Assembly: GCA_942490645.1 (NCBI GenBank)
Contig: CALNXN010000011.1
Location: 62,001-126,000, forward strand
DNA length: 64,000 nt
Direction: 5' to 3'
Source of the DNA: CALNXN01 sp942490645
GTDB taxonomy: Bacteria; Pseudomonadota; Alphaproteobacteria; Rhodobacterales; Rhodobacteraceae
Below the pieces are notes generated by a model that saw nothing but the letters and a program-made list of their open reading frames with translations, had not been told where the DNA came from and ran no database searches. Positions 50,817 through 59,967 of this stretch are shown piece by piece (the stretch's first letter is position 1; every line of letters begins with the position of its first letter). The translations under genes and the position numbers were made by a program.

Positions 50817-51544
50817 CGCCAGACGCGGTGCGCCTTTACGATGTGTGCGATGGCACATGGCCTGCTGCACGTCAGTGGGTTCAGGGGCCTTGGACGCTGC
50901 GCGAGGGACAGGGTGGTGGCAAACGTGTTTCGGCCGCGACGCTGAATGCAGGGGCCACACCCGATATCGATGCCGCCGAGGATGCGATGGAGGGTATCGG
51001 GCAGGCGCCGCTTTTCATGATCCGTGACGGTGATGGTGCGTTGGATAAGGCTTTGCAGGCGCGTGGCTACGACATCGTCGATCCGGTTGTTATGTATGTC
51101 GCATCTATTGCGGACCTTACGGATGTTCCCATTCCGCGTGTCACGGCATTTTGCATCTGGGAGCCGCTGGCCATCATGGTGGAAATCTGGGCGCAGGGTG
51201 GAATTGGCCCGGCGCGGTTGCGTGTAATGGAACGTGCCAAGGTCAAGACAGGTGTTCTGGCCCGGTGGAATGAGAAACCGGCCGGTGCCGCCTTTGCGGC
51301 TGTGCATGACAGGATTTGTATGGTTCACGCGGTCGAGGTTCTGCCCCATCAGCAAAAGCAAGGGGTCGGGAAATGGATCATGCGTGCGGCTGCGTTCTGG
51401 GGGCAGGCGCAGGGCGCGGACCATATTGCGGTGCTGTGCACGACGGCCAACACAAGCGCAAATCGGCTCTATTCCGCGCTGGGCTTTAAAGTGGCAGGCC
51501 ATTACCATTATCGTCAACACCCCAAAACAGGAGCCGCTCAATGA
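50813..51544 (+). CDS. GNAT-family N-acetyltransferase
   Basis: 243 residues with a C-terminal GNAT fold: VHAVEVLPHQQKQGVGKWIM holds the acetyl-CoA-binding Q/R-x-x-G-x-G/A loop, and TTANTSANRLYSALGFKVAG is the last strand-helix unit. The N-terminal about 100 residues are not typical and may be a degenerate second GNAT domain. Substrate unknown. ATGA overlaps at both ends suggest tight co-translation. Confidence 0.85.
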   Translation: MTPDAVRLYDVCDGTWPAARQWVQGPWTLREGQGGGKRVSAATLNAGATPDIDAAEDAMEGIGQAPLFMIRDGDGALDKALQARGYDIVDPVVMYVASIADLTDVPIPRVTAFCIWEPLAIMVEIWAQGGIGPARLRVMERAKVKTGVLARWNEKPAGAAFAAVHDRICMVHAVEVLPHQQKQGVGKWIMRAAAFWGQAQGADHIAVLCTTANTSANRLYSALGFKVAGHYHYRQHPKTGAAQ

Positions 51545-52113
51545 CCGATCAGACGCAACCCACCGCATTGGATCTGCCCATGGTTGATCCGCTGCCGGAG
51601 GCCACGCAGAAATACTTTGACGTGTGTCAGGACAAATTGGGTATGATCCCAAACGTTCTTCAAGCCTACGCGTTCGATGTCGACAAGTTGAACGCCTTCA
51701 CGGGCATATACAACGACCTGATGCTTGCGCCGTCGGGGGTCAGCAAGCTGGAACGTGAGATGATCGCCGTGGTCGTGTCCTCTATCAACAAGTGTTTTTA
51801 TTGTCTGGTGGCGCATGGGGCCGCGGTGAGAGAAATGTCGGGTGACCCGAAACTGGGTGAGGCACTGGTGATGAATTACCGGGTGGCTCCGCTGGATGCG
51901 CGACAGCGTGCAATGCTGGATTTTGCAGCCCTGATGACCACGGCCAGTGCGACGATCGAAGAAACCGACCGTCAGGGCCTACGCGATGTGGGCTTCAGTG
52001 ATCGTGACATCTGGGACATCGCCAATGTGGCTGGTTTTTTCAATATGTCGAACCGTGTGGCCAGCGCCACCAACATGCGCCCGAACGACGACTATCACGC
52101 GCAAGGCAGATGA
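51541..52113 (+). CDS. Peroxidase-related AhpD/carboxymuconolactone decarboxylase-fold protein
   Basis: 190 residues of the uncharacterised peroxidase-related group within the AhpD fold. SSINKCFYCLVAHGAAVRE carries the redox CxxC followed by His, the AhpD catalytic layout. The N-terminus (YFDVCQDKLGMIPNVLQAYA) and the C-terminal VAGFFNMSNRVASATNM are typical. Likely a thiol-dependent alkylhydroperoxidase; substrate unknown. Confidence 0.9.
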   Translation: MTDQTQPTALDLPMVDPLPEATQKYFDVCQDKLGMIPNVLQAYAFDVDKLNAFTGIYNDLMLAPSGVSKLEREMIAVVVSSINKCFYCLVAHGAAVREMSGDPKLGEALVMNYRVAPLDARQRAMLDFAALMTTASATIEETDRQGLRDVGFSDRDIWDIANVAGFFNMSNRVASATNMRPNDDYHAQGR

Positions 52114-53021
52114 TCAGACCCGCTTTCTTCGTGGCGTTTTGCTGGGGGGCGGCGAGTGCGCAGGCGCTTGAGCTTGAACTTCCTGCTGCAGCGCGCGTGA
52201 CAGTGGAGATTTCGGCCCCTTTGGACAGTATCGAAGTCCCATTGGATGTCTTTGCCAATGGTACGGTTCCCGTTCGGACGGTAGAGGGGTCCGTGACCCG
52301 CAAGGCATGGCGGCTCGATGGAACCACTTTGACGCCGCTTCAGGTCTTGGCACCACTGCGCGACCAGATTGCTCAGCTGGGATATGATGTTGTGTTTGAG
52401 TGTACCGACACCGGCTGTGGTGGGTTTGATTTCCGTTTTGGGATCGAGGTTTTGCCAGGCCCGAATATGTACGTCAACATAAGGGCTTACCGGTATTTGA
52501 CTGCTGTGCGCGGGCCTGTGTCAGACCCGGATGCAGCGCTGACCCTACTGGTCAGCAAAGCTGCAGCGTCAGCGTATGTGCAACTGATCAGTGTGACTGG
52601 ATCAGGCAGCACTCCGCCCGTTGTAACGCAGCCAACGGCGGCCACCCAATCCGATCGTTTGGATGGTCTTGTTGCGCAGGGGCGGGTGGTTCTGTCTGAT
52701 TTGACATTCGGCACCGGGAACTCGCAACTGGGGGAGGGGCCTTTTTCATCGCTTCAGGCGCTTGCTGATTTCCTGAATGCGGATCCAGATGCTCGGGTTG
52801 CTTTGGTTGGGCACACTGACATCATTGGCGGGCTGGCTCCAAACATTGAACTGTCGCGCCAGCGTGCGCAATCGGTTCGAAGCCGGCTGGTAGAACGCTA
52901 CGATGTTCCCCCGGAGCGGTTGGATGCAGAGGGTATGGGGTATCTGGCGCCCATTTCAACCAATCGAACGGCGGAGGGACGGCGTGCCAACCGCCGCGTG
53001 GAAGCCGTTTTGCTGGATTGA
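52110..53021 (+). CDS. OmpA-domain cell-envelope protein
   Basis: 303 residues. A signal peptide ends near AASAQA. The middle region is unassigned and carries an isolated Cys pair (FECTDTGCGGF). The C-terminal OmpA/MotB peptidoglycan-binding domain (about 195-300) has VALVGHTDIIGG, NIELSRQRAQSVRSRLV and NRTAEGRRANRRVE. There is no lipobox, so it is probably periplasmic. Last of the overlapping four-gene run. Confidence 0.9.
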   Translation: MIRPAFFVAFCWGAASAQALELELPAAARVTVEISAPLDSIEVPLDVFANGTVPVRTVEGSVTRKAWRLDGTTLTPLQVLAPLRDQIAQLGYDVVFECTDTGCGGFDFRFGIEVLPGPNMYVNIRAYRYLTAVRGPVSDPDAALTLLVSKAAASAYVQLISVTGSGSTPPVVTQPTAATQSDRLDGLVAQGRVVLSDLTFGTGNSQLGEGPFSSLQALADFLNADPDARVALVGHTDIIGGLAPNIELSRQRAQSVRSRLVERYDVPPERLDAEGMGYLAPISTNRTAEGRRANRRVEAVLLD

Positions 53022-53023
53022 TG

Positions 53024-53061
53024 AAAAAAGCTCCCGGAGTGTCGCTGACACAGCCGGGAGC
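53024..53061 (-). terminator. Rho-independent terminator of the LysR gene
   Basis: On the minus strand GCTCCCGG...CCGGGAGC (8-bp stem, with an inner TGTC/GACA pair) is followed by six T (53029-53024). It lies 30 bp after the LysR stop. On the plus strand it lacks a T-tract but may still slow OmpA readthrough. Confidence 0.85.
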
Positions 53062-53090
53062 AAACTACACCGAGGGGAAGGGTGTAGGGG

Positions 53091-53996
53091 TTACCAGTCA
53101 GTAGGCCCTTTTTCGGCAAATGAATTGACCAGGAAATCAATAAACGCGCGCACCTTGGGCTGTGTGAAACGGCCGGGTGGATAGACGGCGTAGATACCTT
53201 GGGTTTCGATCGGCAAATCGGGAATGGCGTCCTGAACAAGCCCTTTTTCCATTGCTTCGGAGTAAAGAAAGCTTGGTAGATAGGCGATGCCCAAACCGGA
53301 GATGGCGGCGTTCAGAAGGGATTGACCGTCGTTCACGCTCAGCCAGCCAGCGGTGCGTACCTGACGCTTTTCGCCGGAAGGTGCGGTGAGTTTCCAGACA
53401 TTGCCGGACGACTGGTTCGAATAATGAAGCAGCTTGTGATCGTTCAGATCGTCAATTTTTTCAGGTCGGCCATATTTTTCAAAGTAGTCCGGCGATGCGA
53501 TCATGCGTTTGGTTGTTTCGGTCAGCTTACGGGCCCGCAGGGTGCTGTCTTCCAGCTCGCCAATACGTACCGCCATGTCGAAGCCTTCGGAGATCAGCTC
53601 AACATACCGATTGTTCAAAACCATGTTGACCGTGATATCCGGGAAATCGGACAGGAATTCACTGAGCACAGGCGACAGGTGGTTCACACCGAAGTCCGTG
53701 GCAACAGAGATGCGCAGCAAACCCGAGGGGGCGCTTTGCATCGAGGTGACAAGCGCATCTGCTTCGCCGGCATCGTTGAGGACGCGACGTGCGCGATCGT
53801 AGTAAGCAAGACCGATTTCGGTGGGGCTGACGCGCCGGGTGGTGCGGTTGAGCAGCCGCGCACCAAGACGGGCTTCAAGCGACGAGACGTGCTTGGAGAC
53901 GGCGGATTTTGAAATCCCCATCTTCTTGGCCGCATCAGTGAAGCCGCCTTGGTCCACGACCGTGGCGAATGCTTCCATTTCTGTCAGGCGGTCCAT
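53091..53996 (-). CDS. LysR-family transcriptional regulator
   Basis: 301 residues. The winged helix-turn-helix is at the N-terminus (MDRLTEMEAFATVVDQGGFT, KKMGISKSAVSKHVSSLEAR), followed by a periplasmic-binding-like effector domain (ISVATDFGVNHLSPVL, GLGIAYLPSFLYSEAM). It resembles the DsdC/AaeR-like group that acts on small acids, but no target is evident. The divergent neighbour is a DUF4399 gene 324 bp away. Confidence 0.93.
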   Translation of the reverse strand: MDRLTEMEAFATVVDQGGFTDAAKKMGISKSAVSKHVSSLEARLGARLLNRTTRRVSPTEIGLAYYDRARRVLNDAGEADALVTSMQSAPSGLLRISVATDFGVNHLSPVLSEFLSDFPDITVNMVLNNRYVELISEGFDMAVRIGELEDSTLRARKLTETTKRMIASPDYFEKYGRPEKIDDLNDHKLLHYSNQSSGNVWKLTAPSGEKRQVRTAGWLSVNDGQSLLNAAISGLGIAYLPSFLYSEAMEKGLVQDAIPDLPIETQGIYAVYPPGRFTQPKVRAFIDFLVNSFAEKGPTDW

Positions 53997-54320
53997 TTAC
54001 GTTTCCTTCGCACCATTGATTATGTCCGACGATCTATGGTTGTGAAATCGGGCAGGAACGGGGCAAGCGTGAGACAGTAAGGAGGTCTTTACATGGATCG
54101 TTGATGGCATGGAAACATGAACAGAGTGTTTATCAGCGGAGTTCCGCGCTTTTTACGCGCGCTTTTGCTGCGTTGTGTGGTTTTGGGGGCTTCAACCCTT
54201 GGTGGAGCGGCCAAACCTTGCCGACGGTCGAAATCGCGCTCTTTTTCTACCTATGGGCGCGGCAAGGGCCGTGTGTATGGGGCGGTTCGCGGCGGCAAAA
54301 CCGGGAAATGGGAGGAAGAA
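53997..54320. other. Intergenic region between LysR and DUF4399 genes
   Basis: 324 bp. An open frame from 54117 is continuous with the DUF4399 gene, but its Arg-rich sequence is not protein-like and the real gene has its own ribosome site. It should hold the promoters of both divergent genes; no clear promoter or operator was seen. Confidence 0.4.
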
Positions 54321-54764
54321 ATGAAGACATTTTTGGCGATTGTTGCATTGGGGTGTTTTACCGCCTTGCCGACTTGGGCTGGAGGGGAAACGCCCGCTAA
54401 TCCTGATGCGGAAGTTTATTTCGTGAACCTGTCAGATGGCGAAACGGTCACGAGCCCTGTGACCATTTTGTTTGGTTTGCGCGGTCTGGGCGTGGCTCCT
54501 GCCGGGACGGAAAAGGAGATGACGGGCCATCACCATCTGTTTGTTAACCGGCCACCTTTAGGGCAGGGCGAGGAGGGTTCGGATGAGCTGGCCAACGGCA
54601 TTCCGTCGGACGAAAACCACATTCATTTCGGGGGCGGACAGACGGAAGTAACGCTGGATTTGCCCGCGGGCACGCATACGTTTCAGCTTGTTCTGGGCGA
54701 TGCAGGCCACGTGCCGCATAGCACCCCGGTTGTATCGGATGTGATTTCGGTGACGGTGAATTGA
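54321..54764 (+). CDS. DUF4399-domain periplasmic protein
   Basis: 147 residues. Signal peptide MKTFLAIVALGCFTALPTWA, then the DUF4399 pattern: VYFVNLSDGETVTSPVTILF, GHHHLFVNRPP, NHIHFGGGQTEV, HTFQLVLGDAGHVPH. The conserved His clusters suggest metal binding, but the function is not established. GGGAGGAAGAA lies directly before ATG 54321, deciding the start. Confidence 0.9.
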   Translation: MKTFLAIVALGCFTALPTWAGGETPANPDAEVYFVNLSDGETVTSPVTILFGLRGLGVAPAGTEKEMTGHHHLFVNRPPLGQGEEGSDELANGIPSDENHIHFGGGQTEVTLDLPAGTHTFQLVLGDAGHVPHSTPVVSDVISVTVN

Positions 54765-54865
54765 GTGGTACACCCGCGCGACGTGGAAGTGTCAGTGCGC
54801 GGGTGTTTGATCGACCCTTCGGGAAGCATATTTTTCGAACAATGAAGACAAGGGACTGTCTTTTG

Positions 54866-56893
54866 TCAGAGTGCTGCGGCGAGGCGGGTGCCTTGATCGA
54901 TGGCACGCTTGGCATCGAGCTCGGCTGCGACATCGGCACCGCCGATCACGTGGCAAGACTGGCCCTTGGCCGCCAGTGCATCAGCCAGCGAGCGATCGGA
55001 GAGTTGACCCGCGCAAAGGACGATTGTGTCTGCTTCGATCAAAGAGGGGTTTTCACGTGCTTCGCCGTAAGAGACCATCAGCCCGCCGTCTTCAACGCGT
55101 TCGTAGTTCACGCCGCCTATCATTTTGACGTCTTTCATCGTCAGCGCGGCGCGGTGAATCCATCCTGTGGTTTTCCCGAGGCGCTTGCCGGGTTTTTCCG
55201 CCTTGCGCTGCAGGAGCGTCACAGCGCGGGCCGGAGCATGGGGTTGCGGGCCTTCTGGCGCTAATCCCGAGCGGTGGTCTTGGGGGTCTGCGACCCCCCA
55301 TTCGCGCATCCATTCGGGCAGGTTTTCTGTGGGGCTTTGGCCTTCGTGAACGAGGAACTCGGCCACGTCGAAACCGATCCCGCCCGCTCCGACGATTGCA
55401 ACGCGTTTGCCCACTTGGGCCTTGCCGCGCAACACGTCGATGTAGTTGACCACATTGGGTGCATCTTGCCCGGGGATGCCGGGATCGCGTGGGACAACGC
55501 CGGTTGCGATGATGACTTCATCAAACCCTGCCAGATCGTCGGCGATGACGTCGCGGCCCAGTTTCACAGTTACGCCAAGATCGGCGACCATGGTCTTGTA
55601 CCAATCCACGAGTCCCCAGAATTCTTCTTTTCCGGGGACTTGCTTCGCCATGTTGAGCTGTCCGCCGATTTCATCTGCACGGTCAAACAGGGTTACGTTG
55701 TGGCCGCGCTCCGCGGCTGTGATCGCAACAGACAGACCAGCAGGGCCTGCGCCGACGATGCCGATAGTCTTGGGCGTTTTCGCGGGTTCTATCGTCAGTT
55801 CTGTTTCATAACATGCGCGTGGATTGACCAGGCAACTTGAGATCTTGCCGCTGAAGGTGTGATCAAGGCAGGCTTGGTTGCATGCGATACAAGGGGCGAT
55901 GTGGCCGGATTTGCCAGCCATTGCCTTGGCCACGAAATCAGCATCGGCCAGCATGGGACGCGCCATTGACACCATATCTGCGCAGCCTGTGGCAAGAACG
56001 TCTTCGGCCACTTCGGGGGTGTTGATACGGTTTGACGTGATCACTGGGATCGACACTTTGCCCATCAGTTTTTTCGTCACCCACGCAAAAGCTGCGCGGG
56101 GTACGGAAGTGGCGATCGTGGGGATGCGGGCCTCGTGCCAGCCGATGCCTGTGTTGATGATCGTCGCCCCAGCTTTTTCGACCTCCTGCGCCAAATGAAC
56201 GACCTCATCGAAGGTCGACCCATTGGGCACCAGGTCAATCATCGACAGCCGGTAAATGATAATGAAATCGGTGCCGACGGCTTCACGGGTGCGGCGTACC
56301 ACCTCTATCGGCAGGCGCATGCGGTTTTCGTATGAACCGCCCCATTCGTCGGTGCGTTTGTTAGTGTGGGTCACCAGGAATTGGTTGAGAAAGTACCCTT
56401 CGGACCCCATGATCTCGACACCGTCATAACCTGCCTGCTGGGCCCGTTGCGCGGTGGCCACGATGTCGCTGATCTGCTTTTCAATGCCTTCGGCATCAAG
56501 CTCCGTGGGCGGAAAAGGCGAAATGGGCGATTTTATCGCAGAGGGTGCCACACATTTGGGTCCGTAGGCATAGCGACCTGCATGCAGAATTTGCATGGCG
56601 ATCTTGCCACCTGCGTCATGCACGCGCTGTGTTACGATGGAATGATTGTCGATGTCATCCTGAGTGACCATCATCGCGGCACCCGGCAGCACGGATCCTT
56701 CGAGGTTGGGGCCGATCCCCCCTGTTACCATCAGTGCGACATGGCCCCGCGCACGTGCGGCATAAAACTCGGCAACCCGGTTCCAGTCCTTGGTTTCCTC
56801 AAGCCCGGTGTGCATTGAACCCATCAGAACGCGATTTTTGAGCGTGGTGAAGCCAAGATCAAGCGGCGCCAAAAGATGCGGATAGTCAGACAT
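54866..56893 (-). CDS. NADH:flavin oxidoreductase, 2,4-dienoyl-CoA reductase (FadH) family
   Basis: 674 residues. An N-terminal old-yellow-enzyme TIM barrel binds FMN (residues about 5-340; LDLGFTTLKNRVLMGSMHTG, LHAGRYAYG, GSYENRMRLP). A 4Fe-4S cluster follows (CIACNQACLDHTF...C). The C-terminal FAD/NAD domain has IGIVGAGPAGLSVAITAAER and VAIVGAGGIGFDVAEFL. FadH reduces 2,4-dienoyl-CoA in unsaturated fatty acid oxidation; related enzymes act on other enones, so the exact substrate is open. GGGAGGGA precedes ATG 56893. Confidence 0.93.
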   Translation of the reverse strand: MSDYPHLLAPLDLGFTTLKNRVLMGSMHTGLEETKDWNRVAEFYAARARGHVALMVTGGIGPNLEGSVLPGAAMMVTQDDIDNHSIVTQRVHDAGGKIAMQILHAGRYAYGPKCVAPSAIKSPISPFPPTELDAEGIEKQISDIVATAQRAQQAGYDGVEIMGSEGYFLNQFLVTHTNKRTDEWGGSYENRMRLPIEVVRRTREAVGTDFIIIYRLSMIDLVPNGSTFDEVVHLAQEVEKAGATIINTGIGWHEARIPTIATSVPRAAFAWVTKKLMGKVSIPVITSNRINTPEVAEDVLATGCADMVSMARPMLADADFVAKAMAGKSGHIAPCIACNQACLDHTFSGKISSCLVNPRACYETELTIEPAKTPKTIGIVGAGPAGLSVAITAAERGHNVTLFDRADEIGGQLNMAKQVPGKEEFWGLVDWYKTMVADLGVTVKLGRDVIADDLAGFDEVIIATGVVPRDPGIPGQDAPNVVNYIDVLRGKAQVGKRVAIVGAGGIGFDVAEFLVHEGQSPTENLPEWMREWGVADPQDHRSGLAPEGPQPHAPARAVTLLQRKAEKPGKRLGKTTGWIHRAALTMKDVKMIGGVNYERVEDGGLMVSYGEARENPSLIEADTIVLCAGQLSDRSLADALAAKGQSCHVIGGADVAAELDAKRAIDQGTRLAAAL

Positions 56894-57031
56894 GCGGAAT
56901 CCCTCCCAGAAAACGGTTGCTGTTTGATCACCTATTGCGCGGTACGCTGTCACGCGCAACGCCGCGTCACTGCGGACTTGCGGTCTGTTTCGCGCTGGCC
57001 CAGAAAGGCGAACAATACAAAAAGGTGCGCC

Positions 57032-57514
57032 ATGACCCCCGAAGAGATTGAAAAACTACCTTACCGGCCGTGTGTGGGCGTCATGATCCTGAATGCGCAA
57101 GGCAATGTGTTCGTCGGGCAGCGCAAGGATCACTATACCGCTGCGTGGCAAATGCCTCAGGGCGGTGTGGACAAGGGCGAAGACCCTCAGGCTGCTGCGC
57201 TACGCGAAATGTGGGAAGAAACCGGGATCACCGCTGATCTGGTTGAGATCATCGCCGAAAGTGACGAGTGGCTGCCCTATGAATTGCCGGATGATCTGAT
57301 CGGCAAGCTGTGGAAAGGCCGGTATCGCGGTCAGGAACAGAAATGGTTTCTGGTTCGCTTCAAAGGGACGGACGATCAGGTCAATATTGAAACGGATCAT
57401 CAAGAGTTTTCGCGGTGGAAGTGGATGGACCCACGTGATCTTTTGGATCACATCGTGCCCTTCAAGCGGACCGTCTACGAACGCGTTCTGGTCACCTTTG
57501 CGGATCACCTCTGA
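57032..57514 (+). CDS. rppH: RNA pyrophosphohydrolase (Nudix)
   Basis: 160 residues, removing pyrophosphate from 5'-triphosphate RNA to start mRNA decay, or hydrolysing dinucleoside polyphosphates. MPQGGVDKGEDPQAAALREM then WEETGI is the Nudix box (G..... E.......RE..EE.G). The YRPCVGVMILN N-terminus and WQMPQGG block are typical of RppH/NudH. Start ATG 57032. It is divergent from the FadH-like gene. Confidence 0.94.
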   Translation: MTPEEIEKLPYRPCVGVMILNAQGNVFVGQRKDHYTAAWQMPQGGVDKGEDPQAAALREMWEETGITADLVEIIAESDEWLPYELPDDLIGKLWKGRYRGQEQKWFLVRFKGTDDQVNIETDHQEFSRWKWMDPRDLLDHIVPFKRTVYERVLVTFADHL

Positions 57515-57591
57515 AACGGCGAAATCACTCGTTGCCCGCGATCCTTGATCCAATTGTTCATCGAGTGAGTGCTATGCAAGCAATTTAGTTT

Positions 57592-58188
57592 TCAGCTCTT
57601 TAACAGGGGAATGTGGCTGCCTGCGCTGAGCGGCAGGTATCCGTCGAGACGTGGATCGGGGCAAACTTCGACCCGGCGTTTATAGGGCGTAAACCCACTG
57701 CGTTGGTAAAAGGAAAGCGCCTGTGGGCTGTCGATGGTACAAGTGTGCACGTGAAACCGGGTGATCGGTTTGGCCCATGCCCGCGTGATCGCCTCATTCA
57801 TCAAAAACCTGCCCGCACCTGTCCCGATCAATGCGGGTGTAAGGCCAAAAAACGCCAGTTCACATGCGCCGTCTTCGCGGAAATCCAGCTCCAGCAGGGC
57901 CTCGTCGCGCCCGTCGCAGATCAGCGTGTAGATCTCGACCTTTGGGTTTTTGATGATTTGCTGCAACTCCGTGTCAGTGTGCTCCAGACGCGAAGACCAC
58001 AACCATTCCAGCCCGCCAACGCGGCGAAAGATGTCACGGTATCTTGCCAGATCGGGTGATATTTTTTTGAACTCTGCGCCTTTTGGTGACGATGCAGGGC
58101 GTGTCGGCGCAGGGCTATGCATTTCCAGATAGGTCACAATCATCGGGATAGTGCCTTCGGGGATGTCATGCAGGCCCAGTGACAGCAT
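57592..58188 (-). CDS. GNAT-family N-acetyltransferase
   Basis: 198 residues. LAFFGLTPALIGTGAGRFLM holds the acetyl-CoA loop and CTIDSPQALSFYQRSGFTPY is the typical GNAT end. The ATG at 58188 overlaps the adenosine-kinase-like stop by one base (TGATG); a second ATG at 58140 is possible. Substrate unknown. Third gene of the nth - kinase - GNAT operon. Confidence 0.87.
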   Translation of the reverse strand: MLSLGLHDIPEGTIPMIVTYLEMHSPAPTRPASSPKGAEFKKISPDLARYRDIFRRVGGLEWLWSSRLEHTDTELQQIIKNPKVEIYTLICDGRDEALLELDFREDGACELAFFGLTPALIGTGAGRFLMNEAITRAWAKPITRFHVHTCTIDSPQALSFYQRSGFTPYKRRVEVCPDPRLDGYLPLSAGSHIPLLKS

Positions 58189-59180
58189 CAGTCGATCAAC
58201 CCCGCTTCGCGGAACAGCGCCATGACGTCGACTTTGGGGCGTGGGCCTACGTGGCTGATGACTTCGGCTGCGCAGATGTTGCCCAACTTGCCGCAGGTCT
58301 CGAGATCGCGGCCTGTGGCCAGACCATAGAGAAACCCGGCGGCGAACTGATCGCCAGCGCCGGTGGCATCGACGGGCACGACCTTTTTCACCGGCACGTC
58401 AACGCGTGTGTCGCCTTCGATTACGGTCACACCGTCGCCGGATCGCGTGCAGATCACCAGCGGACACATGGCCGACACGCGCGCCAATGCGGCTTCGAGG
58501 TCATCCGTTTCAAAAAGGGAACGGATTTCGGCTTCATTGCCCATCACATAGTCAAGCTCGTCGCCAATCATGCGCAGGAAATCTTCACGGTGACGATCCA
58601 CGCAGAATGGGTCGGAAATGGCGATCCCGGCTTTGCCGCCTGCGGCACGTGTGAGGCGCGAGGCTTGCAGGAATGCCTCCTTACCGTGATCCTTGTCGAA
58701 CAGATAGCCTTCCAGAAACATGATCTTGGCCGAAGAGGCCACCGGGTCGGGCACATCGTCCGGCCCGAGATCGGTCGAAATGCCCAGATATGTGTTCATC
58801 GACCGTTCCCCATCGGGCGAGACGAAGATCATAGAGCGTGACGTGGGCAGATCACCGCCCGGCACCGGCGCGTTCACAAATTCCGTGCCGCCGTCGATCA
58901 TGGATTGAGCATAAAACCGGCCCAGAGCGTCGTCATGGACGCGGCCGATGAAGGCTGTTGGCAAACCCAGGGCTCCAACACCTGCAACCGTGTTGGCCAC
59001 AGAGCCGCCGGGCGTCTGCAACCGGTCGGTCATCGCCCCATAAAGCGCCTCTGCACGGTCACGTTCCACCAACTGCATGATGCCTTTTTCGATCCCCATA
59101 TGGGCTAGAAAGCTGTCGTCGGCATGGGAAATCACATCGACAACGGCGTTGCCGATGCCAACCACTTCATATTGTTTCAT
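58188..59180 (-). CDS. PfkB-family carbohydrate kinase, adenosine-kinase-like
   Basis: 330 residues. The N-terminal YEVVGIGNAVVDVISHADDS and GGSVANTVAGVGALG define the ribokinase fold. VPVDATGAGDQFAAGFLYGL (about 270-289) is the C-terminal PfkB signature with catalytic Asp. It is similar in layout to alphaproteobacterial adenosine kinases; ribose or nucleoside specificity cannot be proved by eye. Start overlaps nth by 4 bp. Confidence 0.88.
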   Translation of the reverse strand: MKQYEVVGIGNAVVDVISHADDSFLAHMGIEKGIMQLVERDRAEALYGAMTDRLQTPGGSVANTVAGVGALGLPTAFIGRVHDDALGRFYAQSMIDGGTEFVNAPVPGGDLPTSRSMIFVSPDGERSMNTYLGISTDLGPDDVPDPVASSAKIMFLEGYLFDKDHGKEAFLQASRLTRAAGGKAGIAISDPFCVDRHREDFLRMIGDELDYVMGNEAEIRSLFETDDLEAALARVSAMCPLVICTRSGDGVTVIEGDTRVDVPVKKVVPVDATGAGDQFAAGFLYGLATGRDLETCGKLGNICAAEVISHVGPRPKVDVMALFREAGLID

Positions 59181-59821
59181 ACGGTTTTATCCTCAAATGG
59201 GCACAGGTCGCGGATGATGCACGTCGGGCACATCGGCTTGCGTGCCTTGCAGTGATAGCGTCCATGCAGGATCAGCCAGTGATGTGCATGGAGTTGAAAG
59301 TCGGCTGGAATATTGTCTTCGATCGCACGTTCGACCGCATCCACGGTTTTGCCGGGCGCGATCCCCGTGCGGTTGCCGACGCGAAAAATATGTGTGTCCA
59401 CGGCCTGCGCGGGCATGTGCCACCACATGTTCAACACCACATTGGCCGTCTTTCGCCCCACGCCGGGAAGGCTTTGTAAGGCGGCACGGCTGTTGGGCAC
59501 TTCGCCGCCGTAGTCCTCAACGAGGATCTGGCTCAGCTTCATGACGTTTTTGGCTTTTTGCCGGAACAGGCCGATCGTTTTGATCTGCTCGGTCAGACCA
59601 TCAAGGCCGAGATCAAGCATCTTTTGCGGCGTGTCAGCAATCTGGAACAGCGTGCGCGTGGCCTTGTTGACACCGGCATCGGTCGCCTGCGCACTCAGCG
59701 CGACTGCAACCACAAGGGTATACACATTTACATGCTCCAGTTCCCCCTTGGGTTCCGGGTCTGCCTGTTGAAACCGCGTGAAAATCTCGCGGATTGGGTG
59801 ATATCCGAGCTGTTTCGCCAT
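59177..59821 (-). CDS. nth: Endonuclease III
   Basis: 214 residues, base-excision DNA glycosylase/AP lyase for oxidised pyrimidines. The helix-hairpin-helix LPGVGRKTANVVL contains the catalytic Lys, VDTHIFRVGNR has the catalytic Asp, and the C-terminal CKARKPMCPTCIIRDLC binds the 4Fe-4S cluster (C-x6-C-x2-C-x5-C). Start ATG 59821 (MAKQLGYHP). First gene of a three-gene operon. Confidence 0.96.
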   Translation of the reverse strand: MAKQLGYHPIREIFTRFQQADPEPKGELEHVNVYTLVVAVALSAQATDAGVNKATRTLFQIADTPQKMLDLGLDGLTEQIKTIGLFRQKAKNVMKLSQILVEDYGGEVPNSRAALQSLPGVGRKTANVVLNMWWHMPAQAVDTHIFRVGNRTGIAPGKTVDAVERAIEDNIPADFQLHAHHWLILHGRYHCKARKPMCPTCIIRDLCPFEDKTV

Positions 59822-59967
59822 GATCGCAGGTATGCGGGGTTTCGCAACGCGGGGCAAGGCGAGCCATACAGGGATTTCTAAAATTTGCGATACTTTGGAT
59901 CAAACCGGTATCTGGCCATTAACAAAGCGCCCGTATCAAAGTGCAACCCTACAGGCATGGAGATATC

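Noticed and set aside
54117..54320. 68-residue N-terminal extension of the DUF4399 protein
   Set aside because: Arg-rich sequence before a perfect signal peptide with its own GGGAGGAAG ribosome site; not coding-like.
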